Positions 36,001 to 48,000 of a DNA stretch of 64,000 nucleotides are shown one piece after another; position 1 is the first letter of the stretch; each line of letters opens with the position of its first letter. The DNA is from Chaenocephalus aceratus. Taxonomy: Eukaryota > Chordata > Actinopteri > Perciformes > Channichthyidae. The notes under the pieces were generated by a model. The model was given only the letters and a program-made list of their open reading frames with translations, was not told the origin of the DNA and did no database searches. The DNA lies in the NCBI GenBank assembly GCA_023974075.1, contig JAMFTG010000488.1:372001-436000 (forward strand), written 5' to 3'. A program made the translations under genes and the position numbers.

Positions 36001-39000
36001 GGATAAACTGATGTTTTGTAGTGGACGAGTAATGCAGATATCACTGTGTAATCATTTGACAGTGAGGGGAATATATCCGGTTTTATTATGAAAACTTTGA
36101 GACCGGAAATACTATTTTCCCCCCGTGAGGGTTGACGCTAACTTTACATGGAAGCTGTCGCATATACACGTTATCCTGGCGAGACCTCAAATCATCTCCG
36201 TAATATCTATCAAACTATAGATCCTACACATCCACTGGACGTGGATTACAAAAGTACAATGTACACTTCTCGCTAGAAATCTAATAAAAAAGCATTTTAA
36301 TGGCCAAACTATTCCACAATTTAGGATTTTCCAGAGAGGGTTATTTGTGAATAAACGACCCTCCGGAGCATTTGCAATCAACGGGAGCATGTTGTTTCTT
36401 ACACAACCACTAGAGGTGCTACACTTTAAAACGTGACTGGGTCGTATTAAGCTGCTGAACAATCGACCTATATGGTCGTTTTTTTGTAGGAGGACAGGCT
36501 GCTTTATTTTCAACATTCCTATTTCTAAAAAAATATACTATCATTTGTTTTAAAAGTAATGTTAATAGAAAAACACTTGTCCAATGTTCAAGAAGTTGAA
36601 AACAATTCAAATACATTCATGACATTGTTAGTTTTGTGATGAATGGGTGATTATACTCCATACATTAATTCCTTCTCAATACTGATGGAATATCTCTCAG
36701 CCTGTGGGCACTTGCACTTGGCATAAGCTTCACAAAACAGACACAACTCTCACTCTGAGTGCACAGGGAATGAATGCAACACATACTGAATCCGGACCCT
36801 CAGGAAAATTACTTCCTTATGTAAAAGAAAGTAAACAACCCCTATCCCGAACCGGAAAAGTACATTTGAACATGCACTCCTTTTTCAGCCTCCTACCCAG
36901 ACAATGTGACTGAAAACAAACAAGCTGATAAGTGTGTGGTTGTAGATGAATGCATAAAACGTACCTGACACAACAATCAGATGAAAGGTGGAGTTACTAC
37001 GTCCTAACTTGTTCTGGGCTCGACAGGAATAACTCCCACTGTGATCAACTCTGATGTCAGTGATGGTGAAGATCTGTCCTGAAGCTTTTGGAGAGTCTTC
37101 ATCCTCCTTGTACCAGGTGTAGTTAGCTGCTGGGTTAGCATCACTGCTACAGGTCAGAGTCACTGAACTGCCCTCCTTTATCTCAGCAGAGGGATTCACT
37201 GACACAGAGGGAAGCTTTGGAGCATCTGGGAAAGAATACATTTAATATTACATTTGAAGATGAGTTTTTACATTGGAAGATCATTTTAACTGATAAAAGT
37301 TCATAAAAAGAAAATCAATCAATCAATGTATATGTATAGCAATACCAGAGGGACTAACTAACACAGAGGGACGCTTTGGAGCATCTAGAGGAAATACAAT
37401 AAATCAACAAAATATTACAAATACATCATGTTGAATTGAGTATTGAAATGAGACAGTTATTTGTGTGGGTGCATTTTAAATATGGAAGTGTTTTTGACTG
37501 GTAGAAAGCTGAACACAGTTATGTTGTTTAAATATATTTAGTTTCCTGTATTACTGCTGGCTTGAAAACCCTGGACATAGCAGCAGATTTGGGAGCCAAA
37601 TGTAAACATGAATGGATTTTCATCCTCTACTGTAGCTGCTCTCCATCTCATTGACCTACAGCAACAGACTGTGAACAACGTGTTCATTGGGTGCATGATG
37701 CTTTTTAAATCATCTGGGTTTTACTCACATTTCACATCAATAGAGAAGGGATCAGATATTGTACTCCCAAGCAGATTATCAGCTCTGCAGTAATACTTTC
37801 CAGAGTCTGAGGACTGGATGGAGCTGAGGACAAGAAGTGGTCCTTCATTGACAGAAGAAAGGTCTGCACTTCCATTCTTCTTGTACCAGGTGTAGTTAGC
37901 TGCTGGGTTAGCATCACTGCTACAGGGCAGAGTCACTGAACTGCCCTCCTCTATCTCAGCAGAGGGACTCACTGACACAGAGGGGAGCTTTGGAGAGTCT
38001 GGAGGATAAGTGTTTAAAGGTATTAACATTAAAGTAGATATGTCAACTTGCAAATGTCCAGAGACACAAAGCAGGAACAGTTTTTCACAAACACAATGCA
38101 AAACATTTTTAAAGCTTTGGAGCATCTGGAGGAGATAGCATGAACACATTTCACATGTAATCCCATGGTGGAAGATATTTTAATGAATAATAGTTTAATA
38201 AAACACAGAGTGGGTGGCTAACTTGATTCCATCCTTCATCAGAAATCTAAACACTTTGAGGGAAAGTGTTAATCTTTATGTCATGGAAGAAGTTTCCTTC
38301 ATAATTCCCGTTTATTCTTCTTTCTAGTAGCATCCCTCGTAGCAAGATTATATTTTACCTATTTTAAAAATCAAACAGAAAACCTAGAGCCCTGGTTCAG
38401 TGTCTTTGGACACTGCCATGTCTGCTGGCGACCTCTGGTGGGTAAATAGATTAATGAGTGTAATGATGATGTATTTGATACTGTATGTTAATGTTATTAT
38501 GTCAGTGGAAGACTTTGAGTGAACTCACACACTGAAGGAGAGTGGAAGTCCTCATATCCCTTCAAAGCACAGGAATAACTGTCTGCTGGATCATAACTGA
38601 AGTCTGCATAAAGAGATGTGTCTTCCTTGACTTCCTGTCTGTTCTTAAACCAGATGTAAGAAGTTTGACCAGATGGACAACTGCTGAGACACTGAAGGTG
38701 AGTAGACAATCCTGATCTGCCCACCTGCAGCTGGAGATCTGAATAAAGGTAGAATTTCACAAAAAAAACATCAATCAATCAATATGTTAAATATAGAAAT
38801 TAAAATAAAATGTTAAATATCTCAGAAGGACAATTTCAGATACCTGTGACGGACAAAGTTACTGGAATACCCCAGAATGCATCTTTGCTTGTTTTGAACC
38901 TGAACCTGTACGCAGCTGAGTCGCTCTCTGTCAGGTTTCTGATTCTCAGAGTGCAGGTGTTGTTTTCACAGAGATCCTCTACACGACCTGCATACTCTGA

Positions 39001-42000
39001 GACTGTTTTCAGATCTACATATTCACCACCTTTCTTTTGAGTCAACCAGAAGGTTTTCTGTACTGTGTTTTCACCACGTTTCCATCTAGATGGGTATGTG
39101 TAGCTGCATCTTATCTCCACTGTTGATCCTTTCACTGCACAGATCTCAGTAGAAGAGTAAGTCACTCCCCAGCCATCCTGACCCTGACACACTGAAACAC
39201 AGAGCACATCAGAAACTATGATCAAAGTGAATAACTTAAGTTAACAATTGGTTAATAACAAACAGTGCATCAAACTACAAATGTGTTTATGGAGTTTTTG
39301 TAACTATAACTTCAAGATCTGCAATTATCAGCAGACATTATAAACATGAATCTATCTAACTAGAGCTGAACTGATAATGAGAACTATATCATGTTTTTAT
39401 GGAAGTTGAGTTTCTAAAATGTAAAAAATATATACATCTTATACACTAGAGAAGGGGAGCACATCAAGTCACCTGTTAATTCATTTTAAGGGAGTTGATA
39501 ACTGTTGCAAATACTAATGTATGACTTTGTTGCTGAATTAAACAAGACCATAAGTCCAACCACAATGTGTTAAGATGCATGAACAGTAACATATTAGGAA
39601 TATTATTCAATGTACAAATATGTGCTTTTCTTGTACAGTTCCCTCTCTGTTCGCTCAGAGTTAGTCAGGTTGCTGTTGAGTTAAGTGTGAACAATTAAAA
39701 TAAATGCAGAGCACTGAGGTGTGAGCAGCTTCTGTCGGATATACAGATAAGAAAAAGAAGAAGACTGCTTTTAACTCAGAGTGTGGGATTATAACACTGA
39801 GGTCAGAGAGGAGAGAAGGAACTAGGGTTACCTTAACCCTGTTGCGCAGAGGTATGAATGATTGATAAGAGTTGAGTCAATATGTTATGACATCTAAGAG
39901 AATATCTCTCTAATCACTTAAACTTAAAGGGCCAATGTCATGGCCATTTCTACTAATCATAATTCCATTGTTGAGGTCTACTAAAATATATTTTTACTGT
40001 GCAATTTTCCAAACTCACATTGGCTTATCATACAGCATCTCTGTATAGCATGTGTATTCACTCTCTGTCCTAAACGGCTTGTTGGAGGGGTCTGAGCGGA
40101 ACATCAACAATGATATAACTGTTCCAATGTCCTATTTCCTTTGCCATGAATTCACAGGAGGGTTTAGAGTGATCCTGACGCAGACACAAACAGATGAAGT
40201 GCCGGTCTTTTGCTGCAGTTTAGAATGATGTTTTATTGCTTTACATACCAAGGTTTAAGTAAACTATGTCAATAGTTGTGGTATGAGCATCTGCCGGGGC
40301 TGGCTGGGCTGGTATGAGCATCTGCCAGGGCTGGCCGTCTGTTTGTGTCTGCGTCAGGATCACTCTAAACCCTCCTGTGAAGTAATGGCAAAGGATATAG
40401 GACGTTGGAACAGTTAAAATTGCCACTACATTAAGTAGAATCGGTATGCTCTTCCTCCTGTGTCCTCGTCCTCTCCTGTCACCTATGACCCCTTTTTTTA
40501 TACACCCGGTGCAGCGAAACCCCGCCACCAAGTGTATAAAATAGTATTGCACTATAAATATAAATAAAGTAAACAGAGACACCAACAACACCCATAACAT
40601 GGCTCCTACAATATGTTATAGGAGCAAATAATTCAGGGAAGACAGGCTACTAAGTATTTCCATCTAACTTTATTTTTAGAAATGCACAAAATGAACATGT
40701 GTAAATATACATATATACACTGTATATCATCCATTCCTCCCCTTATAGGCCTTTTCGGCATCTTGTCTATCGCAGCTTTGTAAGCTGGTGCCGGGGCTTT
40801 TTAGGACGAGGCATCAGAGTGGTCATCCCGTCATGTGTGGTCCGCCGGATACGCCAGGAGTTTCCTGATCTGGCTGGACGAAATCAAATGCAAATCACAA
40901 AATATTAGAGAAACTTAGTTGTTTTAGGTCCGTTAGCTTGCCAGCTAGATTAATATGCTAACCTACGTTTGCTAGTTGTTCAGTGTAATATGCCAACCTA
41001 CTATGAACAACAGCTAGTGGTTCATATTAGGCTAGCAATAACGTGTTTACAATTGCAATCTTATACGGGTAGTCTGCTACGTTCGGTCATTCATTGTAGC
41101 TGAAATAAAAACAATGTTTTCCCTAGCAAACTCATGTCTAGCTCTTGGTAGCCTTCTTTTTTAGCTTGGTAGCATACACGCTAGGAACGTATAATGTAAT
41201 TAAGTTTCGCGACTGAACGTACAGTAAATCACCCGGAGTATACAGTATTTTGTGTGTGAATGCAGACATTCTCCTGCTATGAGATACATGTAAGGCCATC
41301 TGCTGACAATGGAGTTGATATATGGAAACGCTAGCAACTTAGTTAACACTGTGTCAATGGCTTGGCAGCCCGAAAAACGTTTACCCATTTAAACAGTCGT
41401 GGTAAATATCTTGTTTGTTGTAAACATCATAAATACACAAACAACAATGAATTCTTACAGGTTGTGTACCCGAATGTCCCGCTGGTCCAAACAAAGTAGG
41501 AACCGCATCGTTCTTCAGTGCCCTACTGTTACGTCCCCACTAGGGATGAGGAAGTGCAACACACACCAGTTGGAATTGGTAATAGTTATAAGTAGTTTTA
41601 TTATAGAACAGGGTGAAACAAAATGGAAGGCACGCAGCCTGAACAAACAAAAGGGCGCCGACTTAACTAAAGAACAGACAAAGGAAGGACTCTAACAAAA
41701 GGAGCCTGTGTACATACAAATAAATAGATAATAACAAACTAAATAGAAACTAAAACCCTCACTGTCAAAGTGGTACAGTCTAAATAAAGGAAGCTGTAAG
41801 AAAACACAGCTGAGGCAAAGTACAACTATCACACAATACTAACATGGTGGCAGGTCGGTCAGGTGCGGTAGTTGCTCTGCTATTGTACACGCTACTTTTA
41901 AAAATTGTACAACCGGTAAACGTCAATGCAATTCAGCAATCACTCAACAACAAATATGCGAATACAACTGTCAACTATCAAGATCCGATCACTCATGGGA

Positions 42001-45000
42001 CTCATCAGTACAAACAAACAAACAAGGTCCACCTTGTGTTTGGGTATGGGGAATACGTCCTGGCTGCTATCCTCCAATTTCCACAGTGGTACAACCCAAG
42101 GAAGAAAACAGCCAAATCATCATGCAGGCGACACAGCAACGAGGCTGTGATAATAGCCATCTGTCTGCTTCTATCGGGGGATATTCATCAATGTCCTGGC
42201 CCGACATCAAACGAAGCAAGCTTCATTGACAGTATCACCTGTAACTCTACTTCCCTCCACTTATGCTCCATAAACTATCAGCAAACTCACCTAGTTCAAC
42301 CTGCACCCTCCCTGAGCACCACGGAGGATCCAGCAGTCCTCCAGCTGCAACATCCAGACACCGGCCTGGGGTGGCCCAACGAGGGTGATCCAGCCGGGTG
42401 CCTACTCCCCCCGAGCAACACAGACGAGCCAGAGGTTATCCAGTGGCGTCTCTTCACCATCCAGTGGCAGCAATCTAAGGAGGTCGACAGATATCCAGAG
42501 TCGAACATACATTGGCAAAAACGGGAGCAGTCTCCGTTACTAGTGGAATCCCTGCCCGCGGGTACGCGCGAACTGTCGCCGGGGAATTCACCGCCAGCAG
42601 TGATTTCTTTGCCAAGAAGTCTTGCAGCGAAAATGACAACACCTCCGACGGTTCCAGCAAGTAATAACAGTGCATGTACAGGTGTGGTTCCACACAACAT
42701 TTCACACAGTCTTTGCCATTCCTGCGTTTTCTTTGAGAGCTCTATTTCTGTTCACACAAATGTTCAAAAAGAGGTAACCACAAAGCGATATTTAATTGAA
42801 AATACTAGGGAAATGTTTACTCAGAATTTTTCTTCCACACTTGCCCCTGCTAACACCTCAGTACATGAGCTAGTAGATCATTTTAATTCAAAAATTAAAA
42901 ATGTTATAGATGCCATTGCTCCAATTAAGGTAAAGGAAGTGACTGGGAAGAAAATATCTCCATGGAGAAAGGCCATGACTGTTAAAACAGAAAAAAGAGA
43001 ATGTCGAAAAGCTGAACGCAGGTGGCGAAAAACAAATCTCCAGGTTCACTTCGACATTTATAAAGAGAGACTTGGCCTTTATAATTTGGAATTGAAAAAC
43101 GCACGACAATCGTTCTTCTCTGACATCATTACCAAAAACAAAAACAACGCACGTGCCTTGTTTGCTACCGTCGACAGACTAACTAACCCCCCAGTGTCAG
43201 TAGCCTCTGAATTTCTGTCCACCAGGGCGTGCAATGATTTTGCCTCCTTTTTCACTGACAAAATTCAGAAAATCAAACAAGCAGTCAGTGCCTCTGCATC
43301 AGGTACAGCAAATGTGTTGTCTCTGTGTCCACTTAACATCAATGCAGACATCATGACACAATTCCATCAGATTAATGATAAAAACCTAGAGGACATTATT
43401 CAACTTCTGAAGTCTTCCTCCTGCTGCCTTGATATTATTCCAACAGGATGTTTCAAAGATGTTATTCGTTGCATGGCCTCAGAACTACTTCATATAGTAA
43501 ACAAATCTCTTCACTCAGGTATTTTTCCACAGGCTCTGAAAACTGCAGTCATTAAACCGCTCTTAAAAAAGAATAATCTAGATGCTTCAGTAATGAACAA
43601 TTACAGGCCCATATCAAACCTCCCATTTCTAGGTAAAATCATTGAAAAAGTTGTTTTTCAACAGTTGAGTAATTTCTTGCATTTAAATAACTATTTCGAT
43701 GTGTTCCAGTCAGGCTTTCGTCCAAACCACAGCACTGAGACTGCTCTTGTAAAGGTCTTTAATGACATCCACTTAAACACAGACAGTGGCAGAACTTCAG
43801 TGTTAGTATTATTAGATCTCAGTGCTGCGTTTGACACTGTTGACCACAGCATTTTACTAGACCGACTGAAAAACTGGGTGGGACTTTCGGAAACAGTTCT
43901 AAATTGGTTTGAATCGTACTTAAAGGATAGAAACAACTTTGTTTCTATAGGTAAATACACATCTGAGTTGACAAATATGACATGTGGGGTTCCTCAAGGC
44001 TCCATCTTGGGGCCTCTTATCTTTAACATCAACATGCTACCACTGGCTCAGATAATGAAGAACAACAAAATAAGTTACCATAGCTATGCAGATGACACAC
44101 ACATTTACGTAACAATTTCACCAGGAGACTATGCTCCAATTCAAACACTGAGTAAGTGCATTGGACAAATCAATGACTGGATGTGTCAGAACTTTCTCCA
44201 ATTAAACAAAGAGAAAACTGAGGTAATGGTTTTTGGAGCCAAGGCAGAAAGTTTAAAAGTTAGCGCTGAGCTTCAGTCTGCAATGTTCAAACCAACAGAT
44301 AAAGCCAGAAATCTACGTGTAGTCATGGACTCTGACCTGAGTTTCAACAGTTACTAAATCAGCCTACTATCACCTAAAGAATATATCTAGGATTAAAAGA
44401 CTAATGTCACAGCAGGATTTGGAAAAACTTGTCCATGCCTTTATCTTCAGTAGACTCGACTACTGCAATGGTGTCTTCACAGGTCTCACTAAAAAATCTA
44501 TTAGAAAGCTGCAGCTGATTCAGAACGCCGCTGCTCGAGTCCTCACTAACACTAAGAAAGTGGATCACATCACTCCAGTTCTGAAGTCTTTACACTGGCT
44601 TCCTGTGTGTCAAAGAATAGATTTCAAAATATTGCTGCTCGTTTATAAAGCACTGAATGGTCTAGGCCCAAAATACATGTCTGACCTCCTGCTAAACTAT
44701 GAACCATCCAGATCTCTCAGGTCTTCAGGGACTGGTCAGCTTTCTGTCCCCAGAGTCAGAACTAAACATGGTAAAGCAGCGTTCAGTTATTATGCTCCAA
44801 ATATCTGGAACAAACTCCCAGAAACCTGCAGGTCCGCTGCAACTCTGACTACTTTTACATCCAGGCTGAAGACTTTTCTTTTTGTCACTGCTTTTAATTG
44901 AAGTATTCATATCTTAAACTGCACTGTAACTTTTATCCATGTAACTTTTTCTTTTAATGTTAAATTGAACTATTCATATTTTAGACTGCACTGTAACTTG

Positions 45001-48000
45001 TATCCATGTATTTTTCCTTTTAATGCTTATTTTATTAGCTTTTCTTTTTGAATGCTTAATGTCTTTCATTTTTTGTAAAGCACTTTGAATTGCCTTGCGT
45101 TGAAAAGTGCTATATAAATAAACTTGCCTTGCCTTGCCTTGCCTTACATATTGACACAAACCTCAATTTCAAAACCCATATCAAAAAGGTCTGCAATAAA
45201 GTAAAGTTCAATCTGTCAAATTACAGATACATTAGAAACTTCCTATCATCTGCAGCAGCTAAACTATACCTTCACACAATGATCCTCTCCCACATTAACT
45301 ACTGTCTTATCAGCTGGTATAATGCACACTCTACAGCTCTAAAACCACTGGAATCACTGTATAAACAAGCACTCAAAACACTAGACAAAAAGCCATTCCG
45401 GTATCATCATTGTCACATTGTTAAAAAGTATAATCTGTTCAGCTGGGAAAATCTCATGGTTTACAAAAACATCTGCTTAGTTTATAAGATCAGTCGTGGG
45501 TTGGCTCCTCCTCCTCTGGCTGGCTTCATCAGCCTAAAGTCCACCTCAACCAGGGTTACTAGAGGTGCGGCTAGGGGAGACTGCACCATCCCATTTAGGA
45601 AAAGCGCATTCAGCCAGGCTGTCTTTTCATTCCACGCATCCCATCAATGGAATTCAATACCACAACTAATAAGAGAATCCTCATCCTACTACACATTCAA
45701 GCACAGTATTAAAAAGTGGCTCATTGAAAGCCATCAGTGTCAGCACTGATGTGTGGGTGTCGGTGTGTGTATGAGTGTGTATTCTAAATGTTTTATTTAT
45801 TCATTTATCATCATGACTTGCTCTTATCTGTATTCAGTGATGTCATCTATTGTAAATATGTACAATGGTATAACAATGTTGTGGTATTTGTATTATTGCT
45901 TTTAGGATGTCTATCACCATCTGGCAAAGGGACTATCGATGAAAACTAGCCTTTTGGCTAATTCGAGTACTTTTACATCAATCAATCAATGTTTATTTAT
46001 ATAGCCCAATATCACAAATGTTACATTTGTCTCAGTGGTCTTCACAGTGTGTACAGAATATCAGTATGACAATACGACACCCTCTGTCCTTAGACCCTCA
46101 CATCGTACAAGGAAAAAACCCACAGTTTAAAGGGAAAAATGGGAGAAACCTCGGGGAGAGCAACAGACATGTTTTTAATATGTTGATTAATGTACACTGT
46201 CCCTTGTTTTAAATAAATCAATTCAATTCAATAAACACACAATACTAACCTAATCGAGGCACAACTACTCACACTAATACTATTAAACACTGACTACACA
46301 AGTGAACCACTGTTTAACACATTTGCACACAAACGAGAGCAACTAGCATCATCTCCAGCAGGTGTGCTCCGTCTGTGCGCTGCGATGAGTGCGTCGGGCC
46401 CGGCTTGCTCCAATCACAATCTTCAGGGGGTGAACCAGGAGATGGCAGCCAATTACGTCAGGGCAACAGCTCATTTACATATCACACAGATGAACACAGT
46501 TAAGACGACCAGGAAGGTAGCAGCCGTAACACTCCCCCCCTTAAGACAAAAACCCACAGGTTTTGTGAAACTAAACACACTAACGCAGCTACGTAATATC
46601 TCACACTAACATCACAAAACAAATCTACCTAATAACACACACTAACATCACAAACTCAACCTGGACAAAGCATCAGCCAACACATTCTCTGAGCCCTTTA
46701 ATGATGGGTGTCTACTGTTGTAGTCCCGCACAATCAGAGCCCATCGCATGAGACGCTGATTGTGCTTGAACACGCTAGAGCAGAATATGAAGGGATTGTA
46801 ACAGGTAAACACCACCATTGGCCAAAGGCTGGGTCCAACATAAATCTTAAAATGTTGTAGAGCTAACACCAACACTAGGATCCGATAAACTAGCTGACGA
46901 TCTCGGGTTACCGGGAGAGTCGAAAAGTCGAGAGGCTTGTCGGAGCCGGCGTGTTGCGCTGGTCTCGCGACATCCTCATGAGGAGGGGAAGCCACCATTT
47001 CTGGCTTCTCCTCGAACACAGCTTTATCTGGAAGCACCGGCACAATCACAGGATCAGACAATGGGATATCATAATCACTTTTACTCGCCTGTGCACATGT
47101 ATGTGCCAATACCTCTTGGCGGGGACATGTTCTGCCGCTGTTCTTTACGCTTCAGAGCCACACAGTTGGCTATGACATGTCCAGGTTGATGACAATAGAA
47201 ACACTCTCTCTCTTCTCTGTTCACGTTAGTCACATCTATCGGCTGAGTAAACGGGGCAGCTGGCACACGGCGGGACCTCTCAGTAGAAACAGGGGAAAAC
47301 ACAGATTTATGCATGAGCACATATTCGTCAGCTAACACAGCGGCAGCAGAGAGAGAGTTTACCTTTTGTTCATTCAAGTATACCACAATGCGATCAGGCA
47401 AACATCCCTTGAACTCCTCCAACATAATCAATTCCCTCAGAGAAGAATAATCTGTAGCATTACATGAGAAAATCCACTTAGAAAAAACATTCCCTTTTCT
47501 CTGGCGAACTCGGCGTGAGTTTGATCCGGACCCTTCCTATGATTTCTAAACTTCTGCCGATAAGCTTCAGGGACTAACTCATACACCCTGAGGATGGCAA
47601 CCTTCACTGAGTCATACTGCAGGCTGTCCTCTAACGTGAGAGCCGCAACTGCTTCCTGAGCTTTTCCATATAATTTGCACGTTACCATCAGAGCCCAAAC
47701 TTCAGCCAGCCACCGCAACGCTGTAGCAATGCGCTCGAAGGCACCAAAATAGCCATCCACCACAGTCTCACAGAAGGTTGGCACTAGCTAAATGTTTTTA
47801 CTCACGTCAAAGGCAGGTGAATGAGAAGGAGATGATAGGCTTCCTCCGGCATGGTCAAAAGCACCGGATGCGCGCAGTTGGGAGTCTAGCTCCAGCTGAC
47901 GCATCCTGACTTCCTTGTCTGCCCCAATTTTTAGCCTTCGCACCTCTAGCTAGAACTGTATCTGCCTCTCCTTATCTGCCGCCTCCAACTGAAGACGGGC

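Larger units (their letters stand above)
41844..46235 (+). mobile_element. Chimeric LINE insertion in the Gypsy LTR
   Basis: Flanked by a perfect 14-bp duplication CACACAATACTAAC (41830-41843 and 46236-46249). It holds an L2/CR1-type LINE ending in a (TTGCC)n tail at 45122-45145, followed by the C-terminus and 3' region of a second LINE ending ATCAATTCAATTCAATAAA. This suggests one LINE nested within another. Confidence 0.8.

Noticed and set aside
33808..36516. Similar ORFs at 33808-34011 and 36187-36516
   Set aside because: They lie in the two inverted arms of one element and mirror each other; no known domain.
42296..42705. Minus-strand ORFs opposite the LINE ORF
   Set aside because: Antisense shadows of the 837-codon LINE frame.
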